Assembly: GCA_020698575.1 (NCBI GenBank)
Contig: CM036253.1
Span: forward strand, 34,817,719 to 34,881,718
DNA from: Bostrychus sinensis
Taxonomy: Eukaryota; Chordata; Actinopteri; Gobiiformes; Eleotridae
DNA length: 64,000 bases
Direction: 5' to 3'
Shown: positions 20,691 through 34,800 of the stretch, piece after piece
Layout: each line of letters begins with the position of its first letter
How positions within the stretch are numbered: the stretch's first letter is position 1
The notes under the pieces: generated by a model
What the model was told of the DNA's origin: nothing
Seen by the model: the letters and a program-made list of their open reading frames with translations, nothing else
Database searches by the model: none
Translations under genes and position numbers: made by a program

Positions 20691-23600
20691 CTGGAAGCAC
20701 AAACAGCACTGTGAGTTTACCAGCGCCTGCTAGTGTCGGCATCCGGCACTGATGCACACTAGAGCTTAGATCAAGCCCAAAAAGTCCAACTGTCCCGACC
20801 CGAGCCTGTTTACATTTTGTCCAAACCTGACCTAGACCAGAATCATTGTGGGCCCGACCTGAGTATGTTCTTAGTGACGATTATATGCACAGTCCTGAGT
20901 TGTTTGATTGCACTGCCTGCAGTAGCTAAATTTGTGTGTTAACCTTCCCTGCTTTAGACTCTTAACAGTGGAGGGACAGGGGAGATCTGTACATCTCCAG
21001 GACTGAAGGCCGGCTCCCTTCACTCTTTGTTTACTGAAGCAGTGGGGCACACAGCAGACCTCTCCGTCTGTCACTGAAGAGTTTGAGCCTTTATTGCTGT
21101 CCTGCACTTTAATAATGGCTCTACATTTTGAGCCTGTAGTTAACCAGTCACTCTTGCCTCCTGTATCAAATCATAAGCTGAATGCATTGGCCACACATTT
21201 TATTCATGCAAGCTCTCCTGTTGCAGGAAAGACATGTGCTGAGTAACAGAGCGGACGGCTCTGTGTTTGCAGTCTAGACCCGGCTCGTGGATACAGTGGG
21301 AAATTCTCAACTTAACCCAGGTTTGAATAATCTAATCTCTACTGGACACATCAGATTAGTTCACTTTTACAAAAACCTTTCCAAAAGGTTGCATCAGGCA
21401 GAAAAGCCTAGACTTACCCCATCACAGCAGCCAGGCTCATTTTGAGGGCCTGATTTTGTGAATGTTGCATATAAGTTAACATATATAATTATGTAGTAAT
21501 GAATGAATATTAGATTATAAACAATAGGGCTGACAGCCTCTGGTCGTTGAGTCGATTAATCGGTCGGTGAGGTCTTGGTCGACAAAAATTTTATTGGTCG
21601 ATTAGTTGCATGAACTCTTTGCTGGTCTAATTTATTACTTTATAACTTTTGTTTTTCATTTTATTTAGGATAACAGATGATTTTTAGAGAGCAACATATT
21701 TTACATACGTCTTTCCTAAATGTTTTATCTCCTAATTAATTTTAGTTACTTGTTTGTATAAGACTGTGGTAAGTTCCCCCACAAATCCTTTGGTCGATTA
21801 ATCGCTGTACTGAGCATAACTTCAGTTGAATAACAATTTCTTTGGTTGACTACAGCCCTAATAAACAACTTTCTTCTCTGCATTCTTGGAGTGCCTAAAC
21901 ACAGATTGTGTCTCCAGATCACTTATTCCAGTTAAAAGAAGAACATTTCAGGTTTCTGCCTCAGACTGACCAAAGCTGGGGTTAAACTGCAGGTAAATAT
22001 CTAAAGGCCAGGACCCACAGAGATGATTATCGGCAGTCTTACAGTTTGATCGGCAATGGCGTGGGTCTGTTTGGTGTGTTCGTCACCACTGACCATATTA
22101 GGAGACAGATGGACCTAGTTCTGGCCGACTGACCATGTGGAATCACCGTCGGGCATAGTGCTCAAACAAGCTTTGAAGCTTTGGCTGTGTGTCCCGTTCA
22201 CAATTTGTCAAAATATAAGGAACTTCTGTCCTAACAACTCTTCATTATGTTTTCCACATCTGTGATGCTAATGTGCTGCAGTTAGTTTACCTTAGCTTTA
22301 GCCTTGTGCAAATTAAAATATAATCTCCTCTGAGGCAAACAGCTGCAATAATCCAGTCCCTTTTTTTCATTACTTTAATAAGACATGTTTAATTAAGTGC
22401 GTATGATTATTATTCAATGAAAAATACTTGAGTTAAACATGTGAGTGCTGCTGATGTAAAAAGTTATCAGGTCTTGCACATGTGCATAACTAACACGCTG
22501 CTCGGTTGTGAGTCACTTCGGTGTCTGTAGCTAGACAGACCAGAGGAGACAGACCAGTCGCCCCGCCTCTGCTGACAGCAGCTGGGCATTGGGTTGGTCT
22601 TACTTCATGCCTTGGATAGTGCCACTGTCGGATTATAGCAGCATGAGTACACCTTCTCGGTCTAAGGTGATGCGAGTCTTTTGTCCTGTTATGTGCTGGT
22701 AGTGCTGACCTGCTCTGTGACGCTGATTCTCCTGTTGGGGTCTATGTCACGGCCCTCCAGTTTGGCTTTGACCCTCTTCCACACACTGACGGCGTACGAG
22801 TTCCTCTCCTGAACCGCTGCAGACACCAGGACAGTGTTACTTTCAGAAAGGAGACAAGCAGAGACCAGCAGTGGAGCTGGGAGCTTACCTCGGCCTGTTT
22901 TGGGGTCCCGCAGAGCCCTCTTAGGACTGGGGTTCAGGCCTTTGCTGTTCACCACTAATGTACTAGGTGGTGTGTCAGTCGGCGTGGCAATGTTGCGTGG
23001 GAGGGTCTTCCGAGCATTCTGGGACATGGAATCCGGCTGGGTCTTCACCAGGCTGCACCGGACCGCTGAGAGGAATCAGAAACATTTATATGCACTGACC
23101 ACTAGCCCTCACTACATCACACTTTAGACACAGATTTGATGGGATGACTAAGTTGCCAAGATTGGACAGCTGCTTGGAAATTATATTTAGGTATTGAGTT
23201 TAAATGAAAACTAAGGAAAAATTGTCTCAGGACTTTCTCTTCTCTTTGAGAAATCAACACCAGCAAAGTAACACCAACTCAGTTCTTTAATTTTATGCTT
23301 TTTTTTTTTTTTTTTTTTTAAATATACCCACAATCAAGATAACCACCTCCACCGAGATCTCTTGTGGGAAATACTGTTGTCTCCACAGATCAATCCAGAA
23401 ACATGTTTATGCTTTTGTTCATGTGAGTGAAGGTTTCAGGCGGTACCTGTGGCGAAAGTGGTTTGCACTGCGCTCACTGGACTGGTGCAGACTGTGTCCC
23501 TGTTGGTGACCAGAGGAGAGGCAAAGCCCACCAGGCCGTTGTACACACTGCAAACACACAGTCAGGTGAATACACATGTAGACAAACAGGAGTCCAGAGA

Positions 23601-25833
23601 GAGTCCTGCTCGCACCTCTGAGTCTGGGGGTGCAGCTCCTTCAGAGTGGCAGGCACCTCCTCCAGCAGCTCCAGCTGCTCCTGGCTACGTGGCTGCCCAC
23701 TGGCCTGCACCACAGTGAACAGGGCCAGCTGAATGTTGTCCTGCCATGCCTTATACTCCATCAGGAAGTGCCGCACGCTGCCGTCATAGACCACCTCCTC
23801 CCCCTCTGTAAGAGCTGCCTCCTCGTCCTGCCAGGAGGGCACCAGAGTCACAGCACAGTCCACCATACACCACACAGTGACTATCCGCATCATTTGCCTT
23901 TATTAAGATCAAACATTTCATTTGATTAATGTAGTGACAGACCTTAGCCATGGCTCTCAGAAGGTGCTTGACGTCGGCCAGTTGGCGATTGTGGTTGGAT
24001 AAAATGGTCTTAATGGAGTCGACCAGAAGCTGCAGTGTTTCTCCACAGGACTCCAGCTGTCTCTCATGCTCCTCTTGTTTCCTCTGTTCACCACTTAGCT
24101 CCTCCTCCAACTGCCTGCGGGCACAGTTCAGCCAATCAGGACTGCCAATGGGAAGGTCCAGCACTGGGCTCTGCAACGACAGTAAGCTAGCTGTTAGTAG
24201 GAATACAATGAGTCTGCTTTGAAAAATATCTCTGTCGAGCTGTTATGTTATCATGAAAGAATAAATTCATCTGCACATGCTGCACTATAGTGTTGTATGT
24301 GTATAATGCATGGAGACCCACCAGTCTGTGAAGCAGCTGCAGCTCCAGAGGGGACACGCTGCTGCTGAACTGGGCTGCATACGAGCACGTCTGCTGGCAG
24401 CGCTTCAGCAGCTCAAACAGAGTAGAGTCCATGTTGAGGGCTTCAGGGGTCCGAGTCCGGAGGCCTTCCAGGTTCAGGATGGTCGAGCACAAGAAGGTCA
24501 CCTCAAAGCGCCAATGACAAACATGTGGTTACTGTATTCACTGCATGAAACTGTCAAAATCAAAACTTAAAAACTAAATCAAGATTAAATGAGGATTCAA
24601 TTAAGAAAATTAACACTAAATCTGGACTTTTTCCTATTTTTATTTGGTTAAATCACATGTAATTAAAGTTTTAATAGGACAGTGATTCTTCAATGTAAAT
24701 CTGTCCAATGGGAGAACCTAAACATTATTATGATACATTCCATTTCTTGTGAATCGGTACAGATATAATTTGCTGATATTGTGATGCAGTAAATTCACAG
24801 TCAGAGTTATTTTAATGAATTGTTATTATAATCAATAATTGTACCTGGCTGGTACGCTGGTTCTCCCTGGCCACCATGGCCCGCCGCTCTCTGATGGTCA
24901 GCTCAAAGTCCTGCAGAACCGGGGCCAAAGCGGGGTTGGCCCCACCAGCCCACTTGAGACGCTGCTCAATACTGGCCTCCAGTGAAACCAGCTTCTCCTG
25001 AATACATAAAAATAGTCAAATTAATATTCTTTATATCATAAAATGGCACCTCCCTGATCAGCTGTTTTCCAGAGGGCATCAGTAAAAATGTATGCATAGG
25101 TGGTATTTCCGAAAGGTTATTTTTTCTGATGTAGTATTTTGTTTAAAAGATGACATTGAATTACCTGAACAGAGACAATGGCACTCTCCTCCTGGCTGAG
25201 CTTGTACAGTTTCTTCTTCATGTTGGTGAGGATGACGGAGCGCGGAGGTATGCTGACACTCATGGGCTGACTGCTGGGCCCCAGAACATCCTCATGCTGC
25301 CACTGGAACCGCAAACATGATAACATGCTTATTATTTTTGTAATAATAATGAAGAATAATCTTAAAAAGCAAAGGAAAGAAGTCTGCCACCAAATGCATT
25401 TTTGATTCCACTCTGGAAAGGGAATTCATGTTCACTGACAGTGCTGTCCCTTGGTCATCGTACCTGGAACACAGCTGTATGCAGCTGGCTGCGTGTGAGG
25501 CTGGCCTTGGCCATCTCCAGGCCTGTGTCAAGCCGGCGTAGTAGGTCCACCTTTTTCCAGGCCGTGTCGAAGGAGGAAGCCAACACCGTGGCTCTGTTCA
25601 GGAGGAGCTGGGAAAGACGCCCCGAAGTCAGGCATTGCTCCACGGCAGTCTTACACACCTCCTCCAGGGACACCTGCAGGGTCCAACGGAAGAATGCATA
25701 CAGACTTGAACTTACAGACCTGAACTATAATACTACAGATGAGCTGATGGACTAACAGTCCTAGACACATTTTGCCTGTATGTCCTAGGAGAGGATCGCT
25801 CCTTCAATATGGTTTCCTTTTTTTTCCCAAAGC

Positions 25834-25865
<32 letters not shown>

Positions 25866-28800
25866 AGGAATTCTTCCTTACCAAGAAAGAGTCAAAAAAC
25901 AGGTATGTTCTGGGTCTGTTTAGTTTAGTGTAGTTATTGTTTGTGTTGATTGTGTGCTATGTTGGAGTTTATATTTGACTAACTGTTTGTGAAGCCCTTT
26001 GAGGTGACTGTTGTTGTGATACTGGGCGATACAAATAAAACTGAATTGAAATTGAAGAGGGAGGGAGCATTCAGGGATTTATACAGTGACATTGCACTCA
26101 GCCTACAACAGTTTCAAATGGAGAATGACCTGTATATCCTACGCTGAACTTTTTTCTTTGAAATGACAAAGGAAACACATCTTTGCCATTTAACACTGTT
26201 GAATGCTAGCATTGACCAAACATTCCTACTTGGACTTTGAATGCACCACTGCAGTGAGTGAGGCTTATTCTTATAAGAGCAAGACAAGAATTTCTTGGCT
26301 GACTTGTTTTAGGCTGCATTGGCACAGCCTGCGGCATTTCTCCAAATAATATTTGCCGTTTTTCTCCCAAAAATATACAAGGCCACACAAGGATATTTTA
26401 TTCTATCCTTGTGTGACCATTGCATGTCATATTTAATAAAAAAACATTTGTGGCTTTTCTATGTTTTTGAATTAAATGGCTCTTTTGAACTAATGGCTAC
26501 AAATTGATGTGACATCCTCTTTCATTAGGTGCATTCATTTCACTACAAGTTCATTTGTATGCACTTTATCAGGCTAATTATTATTTTATTTAATAGTAGT
26601 TATTCAGGGTTTCTGCAGGAATCACCTACACCATAACCGTACCTTGCTTTCTGCGCCAAAGTCTTTGGCCTCCACGTGGCTGACGATGTCCAGGCCAAGC
26701 ACAGAGATCATGCTGCAGAGGGCCAGCCCCAGTGCCTGGCTGGGCAGACCAATCAGCATTTCACGAACAAAGTCAGCTGTGAAGGCTCTGATAGGACGAA
26801 TCATCTGTTCCTCGCTAACCACAGCTACGCTTGGAGCTGGAGTTGGAAGGTGGTGCAGCTGGTTTCCCAAAGCTGCAGGTCCATTTGAAGGAAACCGTTC
26901 ATCGGGGGAGGAGTATGTACCTAATGACATGTGAAAGATGACAACATTTAAGCAACAATATCCCTGTAAGCAGCTCTCTGTTTACTACCAGTAATGTGAG
27001 TGAATTTGCAGTATTATTTCCACCGGTCTTTATTTCTGGCACACTTGATATACAAGAGCTATAGGATTTACCAGGCTGCAGGAGTGCTGACATGAATGTG
27101 ATGTGGAGGTCTATGAAGAGTCTACTAAACCACTGTGGCCCTGTGAGGAGTGCAGGTCTAGTGTCTTACCGGACAGCACCTGGGCGAAGGAGGAACAGAG
27201 TCTGAAGAAGTCCCGGATGGTCTGCAGTCTCTTCAGGAAGAAGAGCTCATCCATGAGCTGTCTCTGTGACGAACTGTCAAAGAAGTGCAGCTGAGCAGCC
27301 CGAGCCTCTTTTAACACATCCACCTTCCTCCAGGCAGACGGCACTTCCAGGGAACTCAGCTGAGGGAAACAGAGGAAAACTCAGGGCCATTCAAATGTTA
27401 CTGTTAGGACAAGCCATGTTAAATACAAAAGGAAAATGCAAGTGAATGCATCAGCTTGCATATACAGTGAATCAATAAGCAATGGTATAAGCACTGAAAT
27501 GTTTTCATGGCAGATCTAATAAAGTGGATGTAGTAGTATTGTTTTAGCAAAAGAAAATGAATGGCCCACACCAGGAGTGTCCAAACTTTTTTTCACTGAG
27601 GGCCAGATTTGAAGATGTTCAAATCTTCAAGGGCCGACAGTTTGTCCTGATGTTGCCAAGTAACTGAACGTACATATAGTACACTGTTTAAGTATTTTGT
27701 TTTCCAAAGCCAAATACTTATAAATAATTTTCTTTACCAACACAATCTAAAAGTTGTAACAAAATACATTTTTTTAACATTATTTTACATTATTATAACA
27801 TTATTTTTTGTAGCCACAGTTTCCCCTGGGGTAGACTGACAGAAGCGTGGCTGCACACATCTGCGCCAACGGACCCTCCAACCACCACCACCAAACACTC
27901 ACTCACTCACATTCACACCGGCTTCCTGGTGTTCCCCAGCTGTCTCCCATCCAGGTACTGACGAGACCATACCCTGCTTAGCTTCCGAGGTCTGATGGGA
28001 TCGGGCATCCACGAGGCGATATGGCCATAAGTAATGCATTTTGTCATAGAAGCCGAGGCCCATATGAAATCTCAACCCATGTCACAAATGGCCCCTGGGC
28101 CGCACTTTGGACATGTATGGCCTAGACACTTTGGCTTTTGTAGCAGCTCATTCTTACCTTCTCAGTGAGCTGGCCAAAGGCATTCTCCAACTGTGTAAAC
28201 ATGCCGTCAAAAGCTACCAGCAGCATCTGTCCCGCAGACATCTTTGGTGTGTCCTGTGCAGAGTTGTCAGTGCTGCGTGGCTGGATGAGCTCAGAGTACT
28301 GCGCACGCAGCATCCTGGACACAAGTTATTTTTACAAACTAAGTTATAAAAAGGTTGGCATACAGAGAATGAAATGTGTTTACAGACTGACTTCTGGAAA
28401 GGTTTCTGATCCAAGCAGTGAAACAGAGCAGAATCATGAATGCATGAGAATCATAGCACTTTCTCAAATGCTCATTTCATACTTAAACATCTTTACAGTG
28501 TCCCAAATTTTTCAGAATTATGTTCACCAGTGAGTGAGCTGTATTCACCTGGTGACGCGGAGGCAGTGGCTATGGCCATCGTGCTCCAGTGCCGCTGTTG
28601 CCTGGAGGTTCTCCATCAGCTCCTGGAGGCCCAGACCGTCAGATGAGTGCTCCACCAGCGTCTCCAGCTCAGCCAACATGGACTCCAGCGTGGGCTCTCC
28701 TTTTATCATGCAGCGCAGAGCCTCAGGGAAGATGATCTGACGGAAGTTGGTGTTCAGTTCCTACAATGCACACACATTATTTGAGCACACCCTACAGAGT

Positions 28801-31800
28801 GAAGTAAAATGTGATAGTAGTGTGATAATGTGCCTCGTAAAACTAACTTCTCTATCAAATTAACTTCTGCATTTTCACCTATACAGGGTAGCTCCAGGTT
28901 TGTCTAAATTGAAGACCTTTTTTAAGACTTTCTAATGCCACTTAGAGTGAAATTTAATACCAGCATCGTCAACAACAGAACAATAATCTGTATGAATTTT
29001 ACACTAAGGAATTATCTGTACTATTCCCTGAAACTCAAATTTTTATTTTTCAAGTCTAAACACAGATGAAAGAACTCCAGTGCTGCATTAAAAAAATGTA
29101 AATAAAAGAAACATGCATTTCAATAACATTTATTCTAAGAACATATTGTTAATATTGTGACTCTACTTTTTTGTAATATTAACAATGTTTTGACAAAATG
29201 AGATAATTGCAAGTTTGCAGTCGATCAAACATGTTTTTGCAAGTACAGTATGTACTTTTTAAAAAGGTGAGTTTTTTTGTCAAATAACACTCAACACAAG
29301 TCAATATTTTGCTAATATGGTTGTTTTGTTTTATTCCTTGGGGTAACCCTACTTTGGAATTAGCAGACCTATTATGCTGATGTATTTAAAACAGGTTGGT
29401 AGGCTGAGGGTAAATATACAGAAGACATTATAAAAAAGGCTGGGTGCACTACTGTGTGGTACGCACCTGAAGGCAGGTATAGACAGCGTTGGCAAGGTAC
29501 ACAGCCTGGCTGGTAATTGATGGCGCCGGCAGATCCAGGTCATGGGGCAGCGGGGGGCAGCACTGCAGCAGGGTGCTCAGAGCACTCACATTACCCATCA
29601 TACTACACAGCTCTTCCAGGAACCAGGCTCCGTCTCGGGACGTCAGATCCACCAGCTGCTCCCCTGCGCTGGCCGCAGCTCCCTCCATCACCAGGTTTCT
29701 CCTTCAATACACACATTCACCAGAGACATGAGCAAGCAGTGCAAGTGACACTGGTAAGAATACTACAGCAAGCATCAAATAGAATATAAGGCCATCAGAA
29801 TAATACTTTTTCAAACCTACTCAAATATAGCATGTTTGCTGTACCAACATCTACTTTAAACTGAACCTTTGCTTTATGCAACATCTCAAACATTTCAAAA
29901 TGTACAAAATTAGTCAACTATCACAAGTCTATGCTCTTCTGTTCTGACCCTGTAGAAAGAGGAAAAAAAGTGTCAAATGCCCGTTCAAATGAAGGCATTA
30001 CCTGCACAGTGTGCACAGGGCAGAGGTGATGATTCCTGACAGGCTGAGAAAGCCAGCTTCTCCATTTTCTTGAAGAAAAACTGCGATACAGCGTTCAATC
30101 TCCTGCAGCTGCTCCTCACAAGCTGCGGCTGTGGTTCCTTCCACTTTCAGGCGCTCTGCTTGGTGCATGACACGCTCATTCGCTTCAGCCACTTGGTGCT
30201 GTAGAGTCAGCTCCATTTTGGAAAGGAATTGACAGGAAGGTGAAGGAGATGGAGGCGCAAACAGCACCTCATATCTGTGGACACAAGAATCAGAAAATCT
30301 TTCCTTTTACACCAGTCATTTTGTGGTCACTGACTCTTGAATTCCCATGCTTAAAATATTAACATGTCCACTTATTTAGCTTTGGTCGGTCTGGTTGAGA
30401 GACAAACTAAAGATTTATGTTTATGTTACATACTGCCGATAGATGTGCTGGCATCGTTCCACTGTCATTTCTCTCATCAGCTCCTCTAACCAGCTTTTCC
30501 ACTGGTAGGCACGATGACGCCGTAAGGTAATCCGTGGGTACAGCAAGGCCACAGTAGCATAGCTGTGCAGCTGCTCCAAGCAGCTACGAAGGACCCCACG
30601 GCGCTGCTGCAGCAGTGAGCTCAGCTCTGCCTCCAGGCTTTCACACTGGCTTATTACATGGGCCTGACCCGCATTCTGCAGGAAGGCTGTTGCTGGCACA
30701 TAGCTAGGAGGACCTGAATAACAGTGGGAACAGAAGTTACTCTCAAAGCCACTCCTCTGCTAACTTATTAAACCATTACTATGTTTGTCTATACAAACCG
30801 ACCCAGGTCTATGGGGCTGCTGATGTCCTGCAGCAGGCTGGCCAGCTGTGTAGCCTCCAGGCTGGAGAAGGCTGCCTGGTACTGGCTGATGCACTGCTCT
30901 AGGTCCGAGAGCTTGGACTGGATAGCCTCCTGCACGGTCCTCTGGCGAGACTGAAGCTGGTTGTGCTCAGAGTACCTGGAGACCCGGACAGCCATTAGCA
31001 CAATATTTTCTCATATGAGGTGTGTATTATTGTTCTACAGCTCTTTATGAGGATACATCTACATAGCTTTGGACCATACACCTGTTTGTCAGGTGTTCTG
31101 AGAACAGTGACAGTAACATTTCATTAACACAAAAAAATTTAATTTTATAATATTGGGCCTTAAGGGGTAGAAAGCATTTTCAAACTGTATTTGACCTCTG
31201 CTCCAGGGTCAGGATCAGATGGTCAGGGTGGCTCTCCGCTCCGTCCAAGAAGGACAGCTCCTCCTGCAGCTTGACCTGCTGTTTCTCCCCTTGACATAAC
31301 AGCTCCTGGAGGATCAGGTACTCGTCCACTGCCTCTTCCATCTGTGGGAGCACCGCCAGCATCTCATCACGGTTCTTAAACCAGTTCACCTGCAAGTACA
31401 CACACAACTAAACTCAGCACAGCATCCTTTGTCTTTTGTGCTATCCAGATTGCAGATTAATTTATTATATCAATCAATAACAGGGTTTAGTTTTTTAGAA
31501 TTATCTGCTTGTCAGTGTATTGAGTATATATTTTTGTGCATTTACTCATAATGAGTGAATATTATTTAGATATTGTTTGGCCTTTCAGGGCTTTAGACAG
31601 ACAGCAGTGTGGAAGTGACAGGAACTCATGGGAGACATTCAGTAAATAGTTGGGCGTGTGGACTGGAACACAGGGAGCCGAAGTCACTCAGTATGTGCAC
31701 CGCATGGTCTACTAACTGAGCTGGCAGCGGCACGTGTGAATTTCTGTATTCTGAACATGCATAATCTGCGGTTGTTGTGAAAACGGCCAGTGTCATATGT

Positions 31801-34800
31801 TGAAGCAGTTACCTTGATCTCGGCCACTCGTGAAGAGAACAGCGAGCGTGTGATGTCCCTCTCCATCTCCCGTTTGCTTTGCCTGCTCTCTGCCTGCTGC
31901 CCCCCTCCTCCGTACACTGCCCCAGCAAAGCCCACCTCCCCCCCGGCCGTCCAGTCCACCAGAGGGTCATACACAAAGGCTTCCAGGAGGGTCAGGAGGG
32001 TCTCTCTGCCTCGCCGCATCATCTGCACCACCTGCAGCACACCACACAGTCACACCCAAGCTGCAGTACTCTCATGTGTCAGAGAGGGAGATAACTTACC
32101 TGTTCACAGGAGAGCCGAAAGATGCCCTCCACCCCCGTCACTCCCAAAGCTGTCTCAATATTGTGTGTCATCCTAAAGGGGACCTTCTCTGGCACTCGCA
32201 GACTCTTTCCTGGTAAACAAGTACATGTTGAACCTAATTAGAAGGCTCCAAACATGTTTAGTGTCCTCTCAACAACTCTCCTACCTTTTTCAAAGCAGAC
32301 ATTGTAGTCTATGTGCACCACTTCTCCAGTTGTCATGTCAATCAGCACATTGTCGAGGTGACGGTCCCCAAGCCCAATAATGTACCCCACCATAGACATG
32401 ACAGCCGTAGACCGAGCGTAGGACTGGAAAAAAAAAAAAAAAAAACACCGCATTCGTAAAGATGACAATCTGTAGCAGAGTTATTCCTTTTCACTAAAGC
32501 CCTATTTGCAAGGGATTAGTATTACCTAGGGACTTGGTTGCCAAGGTTGTCTGTGATTTTTATCCCGTGCGAATCTGTCATGCCTGTACTTTGGACAGTA
32601 AAAATTCCCTCAAAAATGACCTACCAAATTTCGGCCAACACAGGGGTCCTCTGATAATACTAGTCCTGTGCGAGTCCTCTTGTCTGTGATTCAGGCTGTT
32701 TTTGTCAGCAGATTGCTTCCTAAAGATTGTAATAGCGATCCAAAAATGTCTTAACGGCCCATCTGTATCTATACTATATTAATAACACGTCTCTTTTTTT
32801 CTCAGATTAAAAAGTAAAAAAAAAAAAAAACACTACAGTGAAGACGTGACCTGGAAGCACAAACTCTGTCATCACAGCAACGTTAAACTAAGCATTTGGT
32901 GCAGCATGAAGGCTCTTTTGGAAAGTTTGGAAGGCTAACTTGGGCTAACTTTAGATCAAGAGAGCTGTATCACAGTGAATAGATTAAGAGAGCGGGGCGC
33001 CTAATGTTTCAGAAGAGTGAAATCTCAAAAGAATGGGTGACATGCATTGTAGCATATGGTAAAGACAGTTTTCTGTCAGTACAGTAAAGCAACATAAAAT
33101 ATAGTAGCTTAAGATTAAGCAGAGCTAGAAACATAAGTTTCTAGCTTAAGTCAGTGTGATGGTCAATATGTCAATTCCAAGTAAATTACAGACATCGCTT
33201 ATCCCCTGTGAAGGCCCTTCTAATAACACTGACATGGAGGGACGTAATACCTGAATTACAAAGGTTCAGGGGCAATGCTTATCTGGTGCGACCAGGGTCT
33301 CAGATAAGAGAGTGATGGTTACCTGCGTGACCCTCCACCACTCACTGGGTGTAGTACACGAGCACCACAGTTCCTTGGCCAGCAGGTTGGAGGGAGTGGC
33401 TTCCATTAAATCTTTAAGGACTTCCTTCATGACACTGAGAGGCCAGTCACGCCGCGTCACGTCCAGACTCAATCCGACAGCTTTCAGAGCTGGCCCTATG
33501 CGGCTGTAGTACAGCTCACTGGGCCGGGGTACAGGAGGCACAGGCTGGGGGGGCGGCTGGACTGAGTCTTGAGCCTGAACAAAACAAGTATATAAAAGCT
33601 TACTACAGCACAGGAAAATGGCACAAAACAGCAAAATCCTTATTTATGATCGAATAAATAATTGAGGTATTTAATCAGCGCTGCAAAAGCCAGACGTTCT
33701 GCAGATGCGTTGTTCTATGAACACAGACACACCAACCGCAATCTGAGTGTGGTATTGCACAGTGGCTTACAGTAAGCCTGGCTTTCTCTGTGGAGCTGAA
33801 GTGTGTTCATGTGAAACAGAAATCAAATGGAACACCTGTCCGGTTGTTGTCGTCATTTCTGAACTTATCCAGCTCTGGGTTTGCCATTCAGTAAGTTTCT
33901 GTGGACATCTCAGTAACTTTTGAGCAAGAACATGAACACAAGGATTTGACCAGATGCTAACCTTCTGAGTCTGCAGCAGTGCCTCCCTCTGCTGCCAGCG
34001 CTTGTACAGGCCGAAGAGTGGCGTGGCCCCATCCACCCACTGGATGAGGCCCGAGCGGGTCCCTAGAGGAGTGACCGAGTAGTGGCGGGCGTGGAAGCGA
34101 GGCTGCTCCTGCTGGTTGATCTTTGTGAACATGGTGTTGACAATAGACAAAAACTGCATAATTCGCTCATCCAAGTGCAAGTCCTCCAGACCTGAAAAAC
34201 AGGGTTAATGCAAAAAAAGTCACATCAGCTGACCATTTATCAAGGCATTTAGACTGAGAATACTGCACCAGCATCAAGTACACTCAATATACAATGGCTA
34301 TGGCTATACAATGGCTATACAATATATAATGGCTGAGTTGAAGTTTATTCCAGTTGCATTCTGACTGACCTTTAAACAGATATGGGTAGTTGTGTCCATC
34401 TGAACCGAGGAAGAATAGTTTTTTGGGTTTCGTCTTGGTGGGCAGAATGGTGATAGTGTTGCCCACATTCTGAATAGTGACTGTGTCAGAGGCAGACACT
34501 TCTCCGGGAAGGGCCATTTCTGTGGTGCTCATGGCAGCCAGGCGAGGACTGATCTCATCCAGGTGGAGAAGGTAGCTGGCCCTCTTCTGAGCACGCTGCT
34601 GTAGGCTCATCATGATCTTTAAACAAACAACACAATAAGTTTGTTAGGAAGAGGAACTCTGAATTTAAAGCCAATGCTAATTTTGTAGAGCTCCCACCTG
34701 TTTGAAGGGCATCCAGCTGCTGGCTGGGTTGGCCGGATTGTGAGGGGTCCGGAGCCGCTCCAGGGCAGAGCTTATGGCGTCTCCATACGTCTGCTGGAAC

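Noticed and set aside
20087..20714. Several 90-157-residue open frames on both strands around 20087-20714
   Set aside because: The area is GC-rich sequence of the SMG1 3' end. Only 20613-20690 on the minus strand matches a protein family; the other frames show no domain or splice support.
27930..28032. A functional 5S rRNA gene
   Set aside because: Similarity is partial, the 5S 3' end is replaced by SINE body, and it sits inside a hAT-like element in an intron. It is a SINE head.
30430..30713. smg1 exon ending at 30430 with donor GTAACA
   Set aside because: It would put the following exon out of frame and create an immediate stop. The overlapping GTATGT donor at 30434 restores the conserved QYEVLFAP junction.
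32490..33290. A transposable element in the smg1 intron between kinase exons
   Set aside because: Weak similarity between the two ends suggested inverted repeats, but I could not align them convincingly or find a target duplication.
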